Assembly (NCBI GenBank): GCA_902802535.1
Contig: CADCML010000067.1
Location: 1-46,245, forward strand
DNA: 46,245 nucleotides
Source of the DNA: an uncultured Bacteroidia bacterium
GTDB taxonomy: Bacteria; Bacteroidota; Bacteroidia; Bacteroidales; F082
Reading direction: 5' to 3'
The notes under the pieces are model-generated. The model made no database searches. It was not told the DNA's origin and saw only the letters and a program-made list of their open reading frames with translations. Below, piece by piece: positions 1 to 8,606 of this stretch (its first letter is position 1; every line of letters begins with the position of its first letter). The position numbers and the translations under genes are program-made.

Positions 1-1
1 G

Positions 2-718
2 AAACGGGTTGAGGATGGCATCAAAAACGCCTCGAAGGACGAGGCCGAGAAAATTGCGCAAGCCATGCTGAAACGCGCCAAAGCCGTACGCGAGCCTTCG
101 AGTGCTGACATGTTAGAAGCCGCAAAAGCCTATCTCGCCATCAAGCGCATCTGTCAAGAGGAACGCTTGGATGCCATGACCATCCGCTGCTTCGACATCG
201 TGAAATCCTGCGGCACGACGAGCTGCCTGGCCTTGGCCATGCTCAACGACAAAGGCATCGTGGCTGGATGCGAAGGTGATATGCAAACGCTGCTTTCCAT
301 GTTTTTGGCTAAACGGCTTTGCGGCGAGGCCGCTTTCATGGCCAATCCTTCACAACTCACCGATGAGACATCCATGCTAGCACATTGCACCATTCCCTTG
401 ACAATGTGCGATGAGACCGTAGTGCGCTCACATTTCGAGTCAGGCATCGGCGTGGCCATTCAAGGTTTGTTGCCTTTGACCGATTACACCTTATTTAAAT
501 GGGGTGGTCCGAAACTTGAGCGCTACTTTGTCACAGAAGCAAAAGCCATCGAAACAACTTACAGCAACCATTTCTGCCGCACGCAAATTACGCTCAATGT
601 GAACTTGAAGCCTTATTTGCTCCAACATTCCATCGGCAACCACCACGTCATCATCCGTGGACGACATGCCGACGTAATTAAAGCCTTCATGCGGGCAAAC
701 GACGTTTCAAAATGCTGA
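2..718 (+). CDS. L-fucose isomerase-related protein, C-terminal part (5' end outside window)
   Basis: The frame is open from base 2 to the stop at 718, so the gene begins upstream of the window and about 238 residues are visible; an internal ATG at 65 is not the likely start. The visible part has a CEGDMQTLLSM segment, a cysteine-flanked HCTIP motif and an HFESGIGVAI segment, the pattern I associate with the C-terminal half of sugar isomerases related to L-fucose and L-arabinose isomerase (COG2407-like). Such enzymes interconvert aldoses and ketoses using a divalent metal in the cytoplasm. No signal peptide can be assessed. The gene ends in a strong hairpin terminator. The substrate cannot be read from the sequence, and no fucose kinase or aldolase is adjacent. 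A GH95 fucosidase lies about 35 kb away, which is only a loose link. Confidence 0.6.
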   Translation, partial: KRVEDGIKNASKDEAEKIAQAMLKRAKAVREPSSADMLEAAKAYLAIKRICQEERLDAMTIRCFDIVKSCGTTSCLALAMLNDKGIVAGCEGDMQTLLSMFLAKRLCGEAAFMANPSQLTDETSMLAHCTIPLTMCDETVVRSHFESGIGVAIQGLLPLTDYTLFKWGGPKLERYFVTEAKAIETTYSNHFCRTQITLNVNLKPYLLQHSIGNHHVIIRGRHADVIKAFMRANDVSKC

Positions 719-737
719 AAACAATATGTTTAAACAC

Positions 738-769
738 AACAAAGGCTGCCCGAACGAGCAGCCTTTGTT
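738..769. terminator. bidirectional hairpin terminator between convergent genes
   Basis: A perfect 12-bp inverted repeat (AACAAAGGCTGC / GCAGCCTTTGTT) with an 8-nt loop fills the gap between the isomerase-related gene and the minus-strand gene ending at 771. T-rich sequence follows on the plus strand. Confidence 0.85.
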
Positions 770-770
770 C

Positions 771-1355
771 TTATTTGCTATCCAATGGACTAATTATGCC
801 CAATGAAAGGCTGATATTGCCGTAAATGGCATGTGAGGTGGCTATAGCACCGATTTCGACCCACCTAAAAGGACGCAGCATCAATCCCACACCATAGTTG
901 AAATGATGGTAAATGTGTTCGCGTTCATATTTGTGTACAATTCTACTCTGTTCTGCTGTGACATCATAGGCCTTTGTGATGCCCGTGGTTTCGTTGCTGT
1001 AGCCCACCACTGGGGTCACGAATAACCAGTGAAGTACAGGGATCTGATAGCCCGCGTTGATAGTGAGAGCAGTGTGGTCGTTCCAATTGCCTTGACCAGG
1101 CGTCACCTTTGCATGACGATGTTCTGGGCTTTGATAGATGAAATCCAAATATACACCTCCCACCGACAGACATGCACCCATGCCAAAGTCGGCGAATCCA
1201 GGATGCACACCGTGAGAATCAAATTGATAGCCTACACTGCCAAAATTAAGGCCTATTGATGCACGCACATTGTTCGTGAAGTCGAACCATTGTGCCTTTG
1301 CACTGAAAGTCATCAAAGCCAACAAGGCTATGAGAACAAAAGACTTTTTATTCAT
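771..1355 (-). CDS. exported outer-membrane-type protein of unknown function
   Basis: The 194-residue product starts with a signal peptide (positive N-terminus, hydrophobic ALLALMTFS, AKAQ cleavage-like site near residue 21). The rest alternates short hydrophobic and polar stretches with many Gly and aromatic residues (for example SIGLNFGSVGYQF) and several tyrosine-rich turns, which suggests a small beta-barrel or beta-sandwich of the outer membrane or periplasm. No catalytic motif or Cys pair is visible. It lies 78 bp downstream of mmdB on the same strand, separated by a modest hairpin, and I see no TAnnTTTG box of its own in the gap. Read-through from the mmd operon is therefore possible. 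I do not recognise a named family. Confidence 0.7.
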   Translation of the reverse strand: MNKKSFVLIALLALMTFSAKAQWFDFTNNVRASIGLNFGSVGYQFDSHGVHPGFADFGMGACLSVGGVYLDFIYQSPEHRHAKVTPGQGNWNDHTALTINAGYQIPVLHWLFVTPVVGYSNETTGITKAYDVTAEQSRIVHKYEREHIYHHFNYGVGLMLRPFRWVEIGAIATSHAIYGNISLSLGIISPLDSK

Positions 1356-1382
1356 TTTATTGATTTTTAATTGGTTAAACTA

Positions 1383-1407
1383 AAGGGAGCCGTTTGAGGG
1401 CTCCCTT
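1383..1407 (-). terminator. hairpin after mmdB
   Basis: A 9-bp perfect stem (AAGGGAGCC / GGCTCCCTT) with a 7-nt loop lies 27 bp beyond the mmdB stop. Only a broken T-tract follows on the minus strand, so termination may be partial and the downstream gene could be co-transcribed. Confidence 0.6.
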
Positions 1408-1433
1408 ATGTGATGTTTTGATATGTTTGTGAA

Positions 1434-3179
1434 TTACATCATCAAGAACGACATCATCACACCAGCTGCCACTGCCGAGCCGATAACGCCGGAGACGTTC
1501 GGGGCCATGGCGTGCATGAGCAGGTGGTTCGATGGGTCGTACTTCTGACCTTCCACTTCGACGACGCGGGCGCTGTCGGGCACGGCCGAAACACCAGCGG
1601 CACCGATCATCGGGTTGATCTTCTCCTTCAGGAAGAGGTTCATCAACTTGGCACCGAGCAGACCGCCAGCGGTGGCCACGCAGAACGAAGCAGCACCGAG
1701 GACGAAAATCTTGATGGAACTCGAGGTCAAGAACACGGAGGCCTGCGTTGAGGCACCCACAGTGAGGCCTAACACGATGGTCACGATGTCAATCAACGGA
1801 TTGGATGCGGTGTTCTGCAAACGCTTCACGACACCCGACTCCTTGATGATGTTGCCGAAGAACAGCATACCCAGCAGCGGCAGGGCCGTGGGGCTGATGA
1901 AGGTGGTCAGGATGAGGCCGACGATGGGGAACATGATTTTTTCAGTCTTGTTGACCATACGAGGAGCACCCATCTTGATGAGGCGTTCTTCCTTGGTGGT
2001 CAGCAAGCGGATGATGGGCGGCTGAATCACGGGCACCAAAGCCATGTAGGAGTAGGCTGCAATGGCGATGGGGCCGATGAGGTTGCGCGTGCCGTTCATG
2101 CCGTTGGCCAGACGCGAGGACAGGAAGATGGCGGTAGGACCGTCAGCACCACCGATGATACCGATGGCACCAGCCTCACGCAGGTTGAAGCCGAGATACA
2201 AGGCACCGATGAAAGTGATGAACACACCCAATTGGGCGGCAGCACCGAGAATCATCAGTTTCGGGTTGGCGATGAGCGACGAGAAGTCGGTCATGGCACC
2301 GATGCCCAAGAAAATCAAAGGCGGATAGACACCCGAGGTCACGCCGAAGTACAGGTAATTCAGCACACTGCCCTTCTGGTAAAGACCCGTCTGGAGGTTC
2401 AGTTCGCCGCTTTGGAACACACTCGTCATCAAGCCTTTCACGCCTTCGATGTCGTTGTTGACTAAGCCATAATCAGCCATGTTCAGATGCTCGACCTGCT
2501 TGATGGCTTCGCTCAGCACCATGTGCTTATCGCCTGGGTTGTCGCCGAAGACGGCAACCAACAGGGCCTTAGCCGTGTCCAAATCGAAATTGAGTGTGGC
2601 TGGATCTAGTGCTTGTAGATTGGCCATGGCATCAGCAAAGGTAACACCGAAGCCTTGGAAGAAAGGGATGTTTCCCACAATGATACCCGTGCCAATCGGG
2701 ATGAGCAGCATAGGCTCGAACTCGAAGCGGATGGCCAAGAAGATAAAGAGGATACCCACCAAAATCATGATGATGTTACCCAACTTGCAGTTTCTGAAAC
2801 CCGTGAGTATCCAGAAGTTGCGCAGACCCTCTTGCAGACGGTCTTTGGTGGACATTTCCTTGACATCCTCTTTAGCGGCCACATGGGCTTTCTTTGCCGA
2901 CTGGTTCTCGAGCGTGGTCACGCGTTGGTTGAGGTTTTCGATTTGCTGACCCAATTCAGCCGTTTTTTGCTGCTCGGCAACGATAGCGTCACCGATTTGA
3001 GCCAATTGGGCATTGCTTTCCTGAGGGGTCATCTCGCTGACCTGCTCAGTCTTCCCAAGGTCGGCCACGCGAGTGGCAAACATCGGGTTGTTGACCACCA
3101 CGAGGTTGAGCAGCATCAGGAGCACCAACGAGCCGAGAATGACCGCAGGCTTTCTGTAAATACTTTTCTTTCCTAACAT
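1434..3179 (-). CDS. mmdB: sodium-translocating methylmalonyl-CoA/oxaloacetate decarboxylase beta subunit
   Basis: This is the polytopic membrane subunit that decarboxylates carboxybiotin and couples it to Na+ export. The core, from about residue 118, shows the family start GFRNCKLGNIIMILVG, the FEFEPMLLIPIGTGII segment, GAMTDF, GGADGPTAIF and GAAGVSAVPDSARV, all typical of OadB/MmdB. At 581 residues it is clearly longer than the roughly 370-440 I know for this family. The extra sequence is an N-terminal block (one membrane helix near residues 12-30, then a heptad-rich segment about 50-100) and an acidic insertion about residues 185-265. It is the last gene of a tight operon, starting 4 bp after mmdC. 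Methylmalonyl-CoA specificity, rather than oxaloacetate, is inferred from the linked epimerase and carboxyltransferase. Confidence 0.92.
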   Translation of the reverse strand: MLGKKSIYRKPAVILGSLVLLMLLNLVVVNNPMFATRVADLGKTEQVSEMTPQESNAQLAQIGDAIVAEQQKTAELGQQIENLNQRVTTLENQSAKKAHVAAKEDVKEMSTKDRLQEGLRNFWILTGFRNCKLGNIIMILVGILFIFLAIRFEFEPMLLIPIGTGIIVGNIPFFQGFGVTFADAMANLQALDPATLNFDLDTAKALLVAVFGDNPGDKHMVLSEAIKQVEHLNMADYGLVNNDIEGVKGLMTSVFQSGELNLQTGLYQKGSVLNYLYFGVTSGVYPPLIFLGIGAMTDFSSLIANPKLMILGAAAQLGVFITFIGALYLGFNLREAGAIGIIGGADGPTAIFLSSRLANGMNGTRNLIGPIAIAAYSYMALVPVIQPPIIRLLTTKEERLIKMGAPRMVNKTEKIMFPIVGLILTTFISPTALPLLGMLFFGNIIKESGVVKRLQNTASNPLIDIVTIVLGLTVGASTQASVFLTSSSIKIFVLGAASFCVATAGGLLGAKLMNLFLKEKINPMIGAAGVSAVPDSARVVEVEGQKYDPSNHLLMHAMAPNVSGVIGSAVAAGVMMSFLMM

Positions 3180-3183
3180 GGTC

Positions 3184-3585
3184 TTATCCGATTACGATTA
3201 AAGTATCACCTTGGAGCACATTGTCGCCCTGACGGCAGTTGATGGCGGTGATGGTACCGTCAGCTTCGGCCAGCAGGTTGTTTTCCATCTTCATGGCTTC
3301 GTACATGAGCAGTTTGTCGCCCTTCTTCACGGCGTCGCCTTGCTTGACGAAGATCTGCATGATGGTTCCTGCGGCAGCAGCCGGTTTTGGGGTGGCAGGA
3401 GCCGAACTCGTAGCGGCGGGCTTGGCGGCCGGACGAGCCACGGGAGCGATCACCGGAGCGGCTTGCTCTTCCATTTCCACTTGATATTCAGTGCCATTCA
3501 CATTGACCGTGGCGATGTTGCCTTCAATGTTCTGGACTTCAACTTCGTATGGTTTCCCACTAATGGTGAATTTGAATTTTTTCAT
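3184..3585 (-). CDS. mmdC: biotin carboxyl carrier subunit of the decarboxylase
   Basis: This 133-residue protein carries the biotin that shuttles CO2 from the carboxyltransferase to the membrane beta subunit. The biotinylation motif EAMKMEN is present with Lys99, set in a C-terminal biotinyl domain (about residues 70-133). An Ala/Pro-rich flexible linker (about 41-73) joins it to a small N-terminal beta domain with KPYEVEV. Length and layout match gamma/carrier subunits of Na+-pumping decarboxylases and detached BCCP proteins. It lies 11 bp after mmdD and 4 bp before mmdB. Post-translational biotinylation by a BirA encoded elsewhere is needed. Confidence 0.92.
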   Translation of the reverse strand: MKKFKFTISGKPYEVEVQNIEGNIATVNVNGTEYQVEMEEQAAPVIAPVARPAAKPAATSSAPATPKPAAAAGTIMQIFVKQGDAVKKGDKLLMYEAMKMENNLLAEADGTITAINCRQGDNVLQGDTLIVIG

Positions 3586-3596
3586 GATTGTTCGAT

Positions 3597-3977
3597 TTAA
3601 CGTTTCCAGTGTCTAACTCCGTAATTTTTGTCGTTCCAAGAAGTCACCCTTCTTTCGATGGTGATTACGTTGCTCTCCTCGTCATGGAGGTTGGTCGAGA
3701 GGTAGAGGGCCATGCCGATGGCAGTCAGCACCTCGGGGGCAATCTCACCTTCAGCCAATTTGACCGTGGGCTTCACTGTCGCCACGGGCTTAATCTCCTT
3801 CACTTCGTTCTTCTTGGCATCCTGCTTCTTGAAATAGGCAGCCACGCCGCGGAAGATGGTCGAGAGGATGAAGAGGGCGATGATGACGATGAGGAAACCA
3901 GCGATGGTCACAATCCAGCCTTTGGTGTAGACCCAATCTTCGTGAGCCAACAGTAATGATATTTGTAACAGGTTCAT
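3597..3977 (-). CDS. mmdD: OadG-like delta/gamma subunit of the sodium-pumping decarboxylase
   Basis: This is a 126-residue small subunit with one membrane helix (about residues 20-46), a charged and Ala/Val/Pro-containing stalk, and a C-terminal segment ending in an RVTSWNDKNYGVRHWKR tail. That layout, one transmembrane anchor plus a short cytoplasmic tail, fits the OadG family, which holds the carboxyltransferase and membrane subunits together. Position between mmdA (18-bp gap) and mmdC (11-bp gap) supports the call. Sequence conservation in this family is low, so context carries much of the weight. Confidence 0.8.
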   Translation of the reverse strand: MNLLQISLLLAHEDWVYTKGWIVTIAGFLIVIIALFILSTIFRGVAAYFKKQDAKKNEVKEIKPVATVKPTVKLAEGEIAPEVLTAIGMALYLSTNLHDEESNVITIERRVTSWNDKNYGVRHWKR

Positions 3978-3995
3978 CGTTTCAAGGATTTACGG

Positions 3996-5555
3996 TTACA
4001 GCGGGATGTTCGAATGTTTCTTCTCGGGGTTGGCGAGGCGCTTCGTCTCAAGGGTGCGCAAGGCACGAATGACACGGAAACGGGTGTTGCGCGGCTCGAT
4101 CACATCGTCGATGTAACCAAACTTGGCAGCCTCGTACGGGTTGGCGAACTTCTTGGTGTATTCATCCACCTTCTTGGCAACGAACTCGGCACGCTCTTCG
4201 GGGTTCTCGATTTCGGCAATCTTCTTGCCATCGAGCACCTCAACGGCACCGCTGGCACCCATGACGGCGATCTCGGCGGTCGGCCAAGCATAGTTGACGT
4301 CGTTACGCAACTGCTTGCAGCCCATAACGAGGTGAGAACCACCGTATGACTTACGCAGGGTGACGGTCACTTTCGGCACGGTGGATTCGCCATAGGCATA
4401 GAGCAACTTGGCGCCGTGGACGATGATGCCGTTGTACTCTTGACCCGTACCGGGCAGGAAGCCGGGCACATCGACCAAGGTCACAATCGGAATGTTGAAG
4501 GCGTCGCAGAAACGGACAAAACGGGCGCCCTTACGCGAGGCGTCGCAGTCCAACACACCAGCGAAGAAGGCCGGGTTGTTGGCCACAATACCAACGGCCA
4601 TGCCATCAAAGCGGGCGAAGCCGACGATGATGTTCTTGGCGTAGTTCTTGTGGATTTCGAGGAAGTCGCCGTTATCAACGATGGCGTTGATGATGTCGCC
4701 GACGTTGTAAGGCTTGTTCGGGTTGTCGGGAATGATTTGGTTTAGCGCATCTTCCATACGGTCGATGGGGTCGTTGCATTCCACGAGTGGAGCGGTCTCC
4801 ATGTTGTTCTGCGGCATGAAGGAGATGAGTCTGCGGATGATGGCAAGACCTTCCTCTTCACTTTCGGCAGCGAAGTGAGCCACGCCCGACTTCTGGCTGT
4901 GGATGCGTGCGCCACCGAGGTCGTCGGTGCTAACGTCTTCACCGATAACGGTCTTCACCACTTTCGGGCCAGTGAGGAACATATAGCTGCCTGCATTTGT
5001 CATGATGATGAAGTCGGTGAGGGCGGGAGAATACACGGCACCGCCGGCGCAAGGACCGAAGATGGCCGAAATCTGTGGGATGACACCCGAAGCGTTGATG
5101 TTGCGCTGGAAGATTTCAGCGTAACCGGCGAGGGAACGTGAACCCTCTTGGATACGGGCACCGCCCGAGTCGCAGATGCCGATGACGGGAGCGCCAACCT
5201 TCATGGCTTGGTCCATCACCTTGCAGATTTTCAGCGACATGGTCTCACTCAAGGCACCACCAAACACGGTGAAGTCTTGGGCGTAAACGTAAACGACACG
5301 GCCGTTGATGGTGCCGTGACCGGTGACGACGCCGTCGCCGAGGAACTGTTGTTTGTCGAGACCGAAATCGACGGTGCGATGGGTCACGAACATGTCAGTC
5401 TCTTCGAAACTGCCTTCGTCGAGCAGGATGGCGATGCGTTCGCGGGCCGTCATCTTGCCCTTCGCATGTTGGGAGTCAATGCGCTTCTGGCCGCCACCGA
5501 GACGAGCTTCGTTGCGCTTCTCCAACAATTCTTGTATTTTCTGTTCGATTAACAT
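3996..5555 (-). CDS. mmdA: methylmalonyl-CoA decarboxylase alpha subunit (carboxyltransferase)
   Basis: The 519-residue product has the two crotonase-like halves of acyl-CoA carboxyltransferases. The N-terminal half includes [31 protein letters not shown] and GARIQEG; the oxyanion-hole segment [16 protein letters not shown] lies about residues 165-180. The C-terminal half has [13 protein letters not shown] and GASGAVEVL. It transfers the carboxyl group of methylmalonyl-CoA to biotin on MmdC. The same family includes propionyl-CoA carboxylase beta subunits; the adjacent membrane beta subunit and absence of a biotin carboxylase gene argue for the decarboxylase role. It starts 13 bp after mce. 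Confidence 0.93.
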   Translation of the reverse strand: MLIEQKIQELLEKRNEARLGGGQKRIDSQHAKGKMTARERIAILLDEGSFEETDMFVTHRTVDFGLDKQQFLGDGVVTGHGTINGRVVYVYAQDFTVFGGALSETMSLKICKVMDQAMKVGAPVIGICDSGGARIQEGSRSLAGYAEIFQRNINASGVIPQISAIFGPCAGGAVYSPALTDFIIMTNAGSYMFLTGPKVVKTVIGEDVSTDDLGGARIHSQKSGVAHFAAESEEEGLAIIRRLISFMPQNNMETAPLVECNDPIDRMEDALNQIIPDNPNKPYNVGDIINAIVDNGDFLEIHKNYAKNIIVGFARFDGMAVGIVANNPAFFAGVLDCDASRKGARFVRFCDAFNIPIVTLVDVPGFLPGTGQEYNGIIVHGAKLLYAYGESTVPKVTVTLRKSYGGSHLVMGCKQLRNDVNYAWPTAEIAVMGASGAVEVLDGKKIAEIENPEERAEFVAKKVDEYTKKFANPYEAAKFGYIDDVIEPRNTRFRVIRALRTLETKRLANPEKKHSNIPL

Positions 5556-5568
5556 GATATATAGATTT

Positions 5569-5985
5569 TTACTTGTTTTTATCCTCGCAAAGTTCTGTCA
5601 AAACGCTGCAGGTCGATTTGGGATGCAGGAAGGCGATGCTCAATCCTTCGGCACCCTTGCGGGGAGCCTGGTCGATGAGGCGGATGCCAAGTTCTTTGGC
5701 CTCTTCGAGGTGGCCTTCAAGGTTCTCGACGGCGAAAGCGATGTGGTGCATACCGCCTTTGCCGTTGTTCTTCTCGATGAAAGCGGCGATGGTGCTTTCG
5801 GGGCTGGTCGGCTCCAAAAGTTCGATTTTGGTCTGACCGCAGCGAAAGAAAGCGGTCTTCACTTTTTGGTCGGCTACTTCTTCAATGGCATAGCACTTGG
5901 TGCCAAGCAGCTTTTCAAAGAAAGGGATGGACTCGTCGAGACTCGTAACGGCGATTCCAATGTGCTCAATGTGAGATGGTTGCAT
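5569..5985 (-). CDS. mce: methylmalonyl-CoA epimerase
   Basis: This 138-residue VOC-fold protein interconverts the 2R and 2S epimers of methylmalonyl-CoA, linking the B12-dependent mutase to the decarboxylase. The paired beta-alpha-beta motifs are clear: [19 protein letters not shown] at the N-terminus and [17 protein letters not shown] in the second half. Candidate metal ligands are His8, the Gln in ADQKVK, the His in GMHHIAF and the Glu in VLTELCE. Length matches the family. It is the first gene of the mmd operon, about 44 nt downstream of the inferred start of transcription. The mutase genes are not in this window. Confidence 0.93.
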   Translation of the reverse strand: MQPSHIEHIGIAVTSLDESIPFFEKLLGTKCYAIEEVADQKVKTAFFRCGQTKIELLEPTSPESTIAAFIEKNNGKGGMHHIAFAVENLEGHLEEAKELGIRLIDQAPRKGAEGLSIAFLHPKSTCSVLTELCEDKNK

Positions 5986-6035
5986 GATTTATTCGAATAA
6001 ATTATTGTTAAAAATACGTATTTATTAAATCGGTG

Positions 6036-6067
6036 CAAAGGTATGACAATTTTTTTGGGTTTGCAAA
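6036..6067 (-). promoter_or_regulatory. promoter of the mce-mmd operon
   Basis: On the minus strand TTTG (6067-6064), a 20-bp spacer and TACCTTTG (6043-6036) match the Bacteroidetes -33/-7 consensus exactly in spacing. The inferred transcription start near 6030 leaves a leader of about 45 nt. Confidence 0.75.
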
Positions 6068-6088
6068 GGAATTATACAAACAATTGTA

Positions 6089-7036
6089 TCACCTTTTCAA
6101 CATACCAAGTGAATCTATTGCAACAGCCAGTTCTTCAGAGAAACGTTGTGCTCCTTTCCTGTTCACATGATGCCCGTTCATGAAATAACTGCTATCCGAG
6201 CAAAAATCAATCTCCGAAAAATCAAGCAAGGGGATGTCGTATCTTTGTGACAAATCTTGATAAGCAGCCAGGGTATCTTCCTCTGCCAAATTGTCTTTCA
6301 ACTTCTTGTAAAGCGGCGCATAAACAAACACTACGGGGATTCCTTCGCTTATGGTTTCTTGTAGAAAATGCTCCAACAATTGAACAGCTTCAGGTTCGCA
6401 TTGGCCTTTTATTTTCCCTTTATTCAGCAAAGAATTGAGGTTTCGGCCATCCCATTTTGTATTCTCATTCGTATAACCCTTGTAATAATTGCCTTTTTGG
6501 TCATGCCAGATATGTAGTAGCTCGCTGAAGCCAATGGACATCAATTTATAGTCCCCTCGATAGCGATACATAGGAATGTGCTTCTCGGCCCAAGTAAAGC
6601 CATACAAATCAAGATAAGGTCTCACCAAGGTGTCCGTCATATATGGATAATACTGTTCCTTTTCACACCCTTTCGTTACCATGCGGAGTTCCCTAAAGTC
6701 TATATTGACAATCAACAGTTTAGGATTTGTATTGTTGCGATGATACAATTGCCAACGCAAATAACTCACCCCAAAAGGTTGGCCAGAAACGCCTAAATTG
6801 CGTGAGTTGATTCCAAGCATGGTATCTAAAACATAAGGGTTGTATGAACCTACAGCGCGAGAATTGCCCAAAATTACTACATCGGCATCCATTTTTTCGT
6901 TCATCAACGCATTCATCGTGAAGAAATGCCCTCGTTCCGTCCGTTTCAAACCACTACTGACCACAAAATCAACTACCACTGCAAGTAATAGGATTACGGC
7001 AACAAAAAGCAATATGTTTTGAAAGAACTTCTTCAT
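6089..7036 (-). CDS. SGNH-like/DltD-AlgX-type exported protein partnering an MBOAT acyltransferase
   Basis: The 315-residue protein has an N-terminal membrane anchor (MKKFFQNILLFVAVILLLAVV) followed by a periplasmic domain with the block GNSRAVGSYNP, the place of the Ser-containing block I of SGNH hydrolase-like proteins. A C-terminal FMNGHHVNRKGAQRFS carries the His typical of the last block. Proteins of this shape sit beside AlgI/DltB-type MBOAT enzymes and help transfer acyl groups to exported polymers. I place the start at 7036, where ATG overlaps the stop of the upstream MBOAT gene (TAATG); a longer frame to 7156 would overlap that gene by 121 bp and lacks a signal-like start. Translational coupling is likely. 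The polymer acceptor is unknown. Confidence 0.72.
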   Translation of the reverse strand: MKKFFQNILLFVAVILLLAVVVDFVVSSGLKRTERGHFFTMNALMNEKMDADVVILGNSRAVGSYNPYVLDTMLGINSRNLGVSGQPFGVSYLRWQLYHRNNTNPKLLIVNIDFRELRMVTKGCEKEQYYPYMTDTLVRPYLDLYGFTWAEKHIPMYRYRGDYKLMSIGFSELLHIWHDQKGNYYKGYTNENTKWDGRNLNSLLNKGKIKGQCEPEAVQLLEHFLQETISEGIPVVFVYAPLYKKLKDNLAEEDTLAAYQDLSQRYDIPLLDFSEIDFCSDSSYFMNGHHVNRKGAQRFSEELAVAIDSLGMLKR

Positions 7037-8490
7037 TAAAATTGGAAATAAATGAACGACTCTGAAGGTTTTCCGAAAGCGAAAATCAGAACAACAAACA
7101 AGACATAAAACAGCCATTGCCAAACTTTTCGGGAACAATTCAAAGCGATTGGACATGTCTTGTTACGACCTGACCATTCCAGAATAATGAAAAACAGCAA
7201 TATAAATGGCATTGGCATGATGTATGTTGCACTATAGATCCAAGGAACATCAAATAAACTTTTGTCAAATATCCCACAAACATACTCCCAAGCCTGCCCA
7301 ATGCTCTCCGCCCTGAAAACAATCCACCCAATCACAGCCAAGAAGAACGTCAAAAGCATTTGCCCTGTTTCTTTCAATGTCGGCAAAATGCGCCCTTCGG
7401 CCACTTGGTTTGTGTATTTGCGGTTCTTGCCCGTCATTATCAGGGGCAAGAACAAAATGGCGTGGTATGCTCCCCAAGCAATGAAAGTCCAATTCGCGCC
7501 GTGCCAAAAACCTGAAAGCAAGAAAATGATGAAAGTGTTCCTTATGACTTTTCCTTTACTCACGCGGCTGCCGCCCAACGGAATATACACATAATCACGA
7601 AACCAAGTCGTTAGGCTTATGTGCCACCTGCGCCAGAACTCCGCAATGTCGCGGCTGAAATACGGCACGTTGAAGTTTCGCATCAGTTTGATGCCAAACA
7701 GTTTGGCAGTGCCTATTGCGATGTCGGAATAACCCGAGAAGTCACCATAGATTTGGAAGGTGAAAAAGATGGCAGCAAGAAGCAAGGTGCTTCCTGTTTG
7801 TTCCGTGTAAGTCGAAAAGACTTGGTCCACATACACCGCGCAGTTGTCGGCTACCACTATCTTCTTGAACAAGCCCCACAGGATTTGACGCATTCCGTCA
7901 ACGGCGGTGTCGTAATTGAATTCCCTTTTCTTCAAGAACTGCGGCAACAAGTTCGTCGCCCGCTCAATGGGGCCAGCCACCAATTGTGGGAAGAACGAGA
8001 TGAAGGCAAAGAAGGCGACAATGTCCTTGGTTGGCTCTATCTTGCCTCGGTAAACATCGATGGAATAACTCAGAGCTTGGAAAGTGTAGAATGAGATACC
8101 AACTGGCAGTATCACCTTCAACAACAGGCCATCCGTGGAGATGTGGAATAATTGTGCAAATTCGGTGACAAAAAAGTCATAATATTTGAACAGCGCAAGA
8201 ATGCCGAGGTTGAGGACGATGTTTAGCCACATCCACGTTTTTGCTTTTTTCTTTGAGTCCGCCTTCCCAATGAGCAATCCGCTGCCCCACGAGCAGAACG
8301 AAGTAAAAGCAATCAGCAACAAAAACCTCCAATCCCACCAACCATAGAACACATAACTCGCCGCAACAATAAAAGCGTTCTGCAAACGCAACTGCCACTT
8401 CGACTTGCTGATAAAGCGGTCGAAGACAAACCAATAGAGCAGGAACACTATTGGCAGAAATATGGCAAACTGTATGGAGTTGAAAAGCAT
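7036..8490 (-). CDS. MBOAT family O-acyltransferase (AlgI-like)
   Basis: This is a polytopic membrane protein of 484 residues. The N-terminal block MLFNSIQFAIFLPIVFLLYW is the hallmark start of AlgI-like Bacteroidetes proteins. The active-site region is visible as WHISLTTWFRDYVYIPLGG, with the catalytic His in LLSGFWHGANWTFIAWG. Members move acyl groups, usually acetyl, across the inner membrane onto extracellular polysaccharides. The overlapping downstream SGNH-like gene is the expected partner. No glycosyltransferases are adjacent, so the target glycan cannot be named. Confidence 0.9.
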   Translation of the reverse strand: MLFNSIQFAIFLPIVFLLYWFVFDRFISKSKWQLRLQNAFIVAASYVFYGWWDWRFLLLIAFTSFCSWGSGLLIGKADSKKKAKTWMWLNIVLNLGILALFKYYDFFVTEFAQLFHISTDGLLLKVILPVGISFYTFQALSYSIDVYRGKIEPTKDIVAFFAFISFFPQLVAGPIERATNLLPQFLKKREFNYDTAVDGMRQILWGLFKKIVVADNCAVYVDQVFSTYTEQTGSTLLLAAIFFTFQIYGDFSGYSDIAIGTAKLFGIKLMRNFNVPYFSRDIAEFWRRWHISLTTWFRDYVYIPLGGSRVSKGKVIRNTFIIFLLSGFWHGANWTFIAWGAYHAILFLPLIMTGKNRKYTNQVAEGRILPTLKETGQMLLTFFLAVIGWIVFRAESIGQAWEYVCGIFDKSLFDVPWIYSATYIMPMPFILLFFIILEWSGRNKTCPIALNCSRKVWQWLFYVLFVVLIFAFGKPSESFIYFQF

Positions 8491-8509
8491 ATCGCTTGGT
8501 TTGAGGCGG

Positions 8510-8517
8510 CAAAATTA
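8510..8517 (-). promoter_or_regulatory. -7 box upstream of the MBOAT gene
   Basis: TAATTTTG on the minus strand lies 19 nt before the MBOAT start. No well-spaced TTTG -33 element is present, so this is a half-supported promoter. Confidence 0.45.
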
Positions 8518-8540
8518 GGGAATTTTTGAATACAAATTAA

Positions 8541-8588
8541 AAATGCGGAATATGCAAAGCCTATGTCGCTTTGCGCTATTCCGCATTT
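8541..8588 (-). terminator. strong hairpin terminator after gatD
   Basis: A long interrupted stem (AAATGCGGAATA / TATTCCGCATTT outside, GCAAAGC / GCTTTGC inside, 7-nt loop) lies 18 bp beyond the gatD stop and is followed on the minus strand by TTTTTAATTTG. It separates gatD from the MBOAT promoter. Confidence 0.8.
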
Positions 8589-8606
8589 CGCATTCAATAT
8601 TCCGAA

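Noticed and set aside
2655-3176. Long open frames antisense to the mmd operon, for example 2655-3176 and 5323-6000
   Set aside because: They mirror the codon bias of the real genes, show no family motif and lack starts or promoters.
7037-7156. N-terminal extension of the SGNH-like protein
   Set aside because: It would lie fully within the MBOAT gene; the TAATG overlap and signal-anchor start at 7036 are the normal arrangement.
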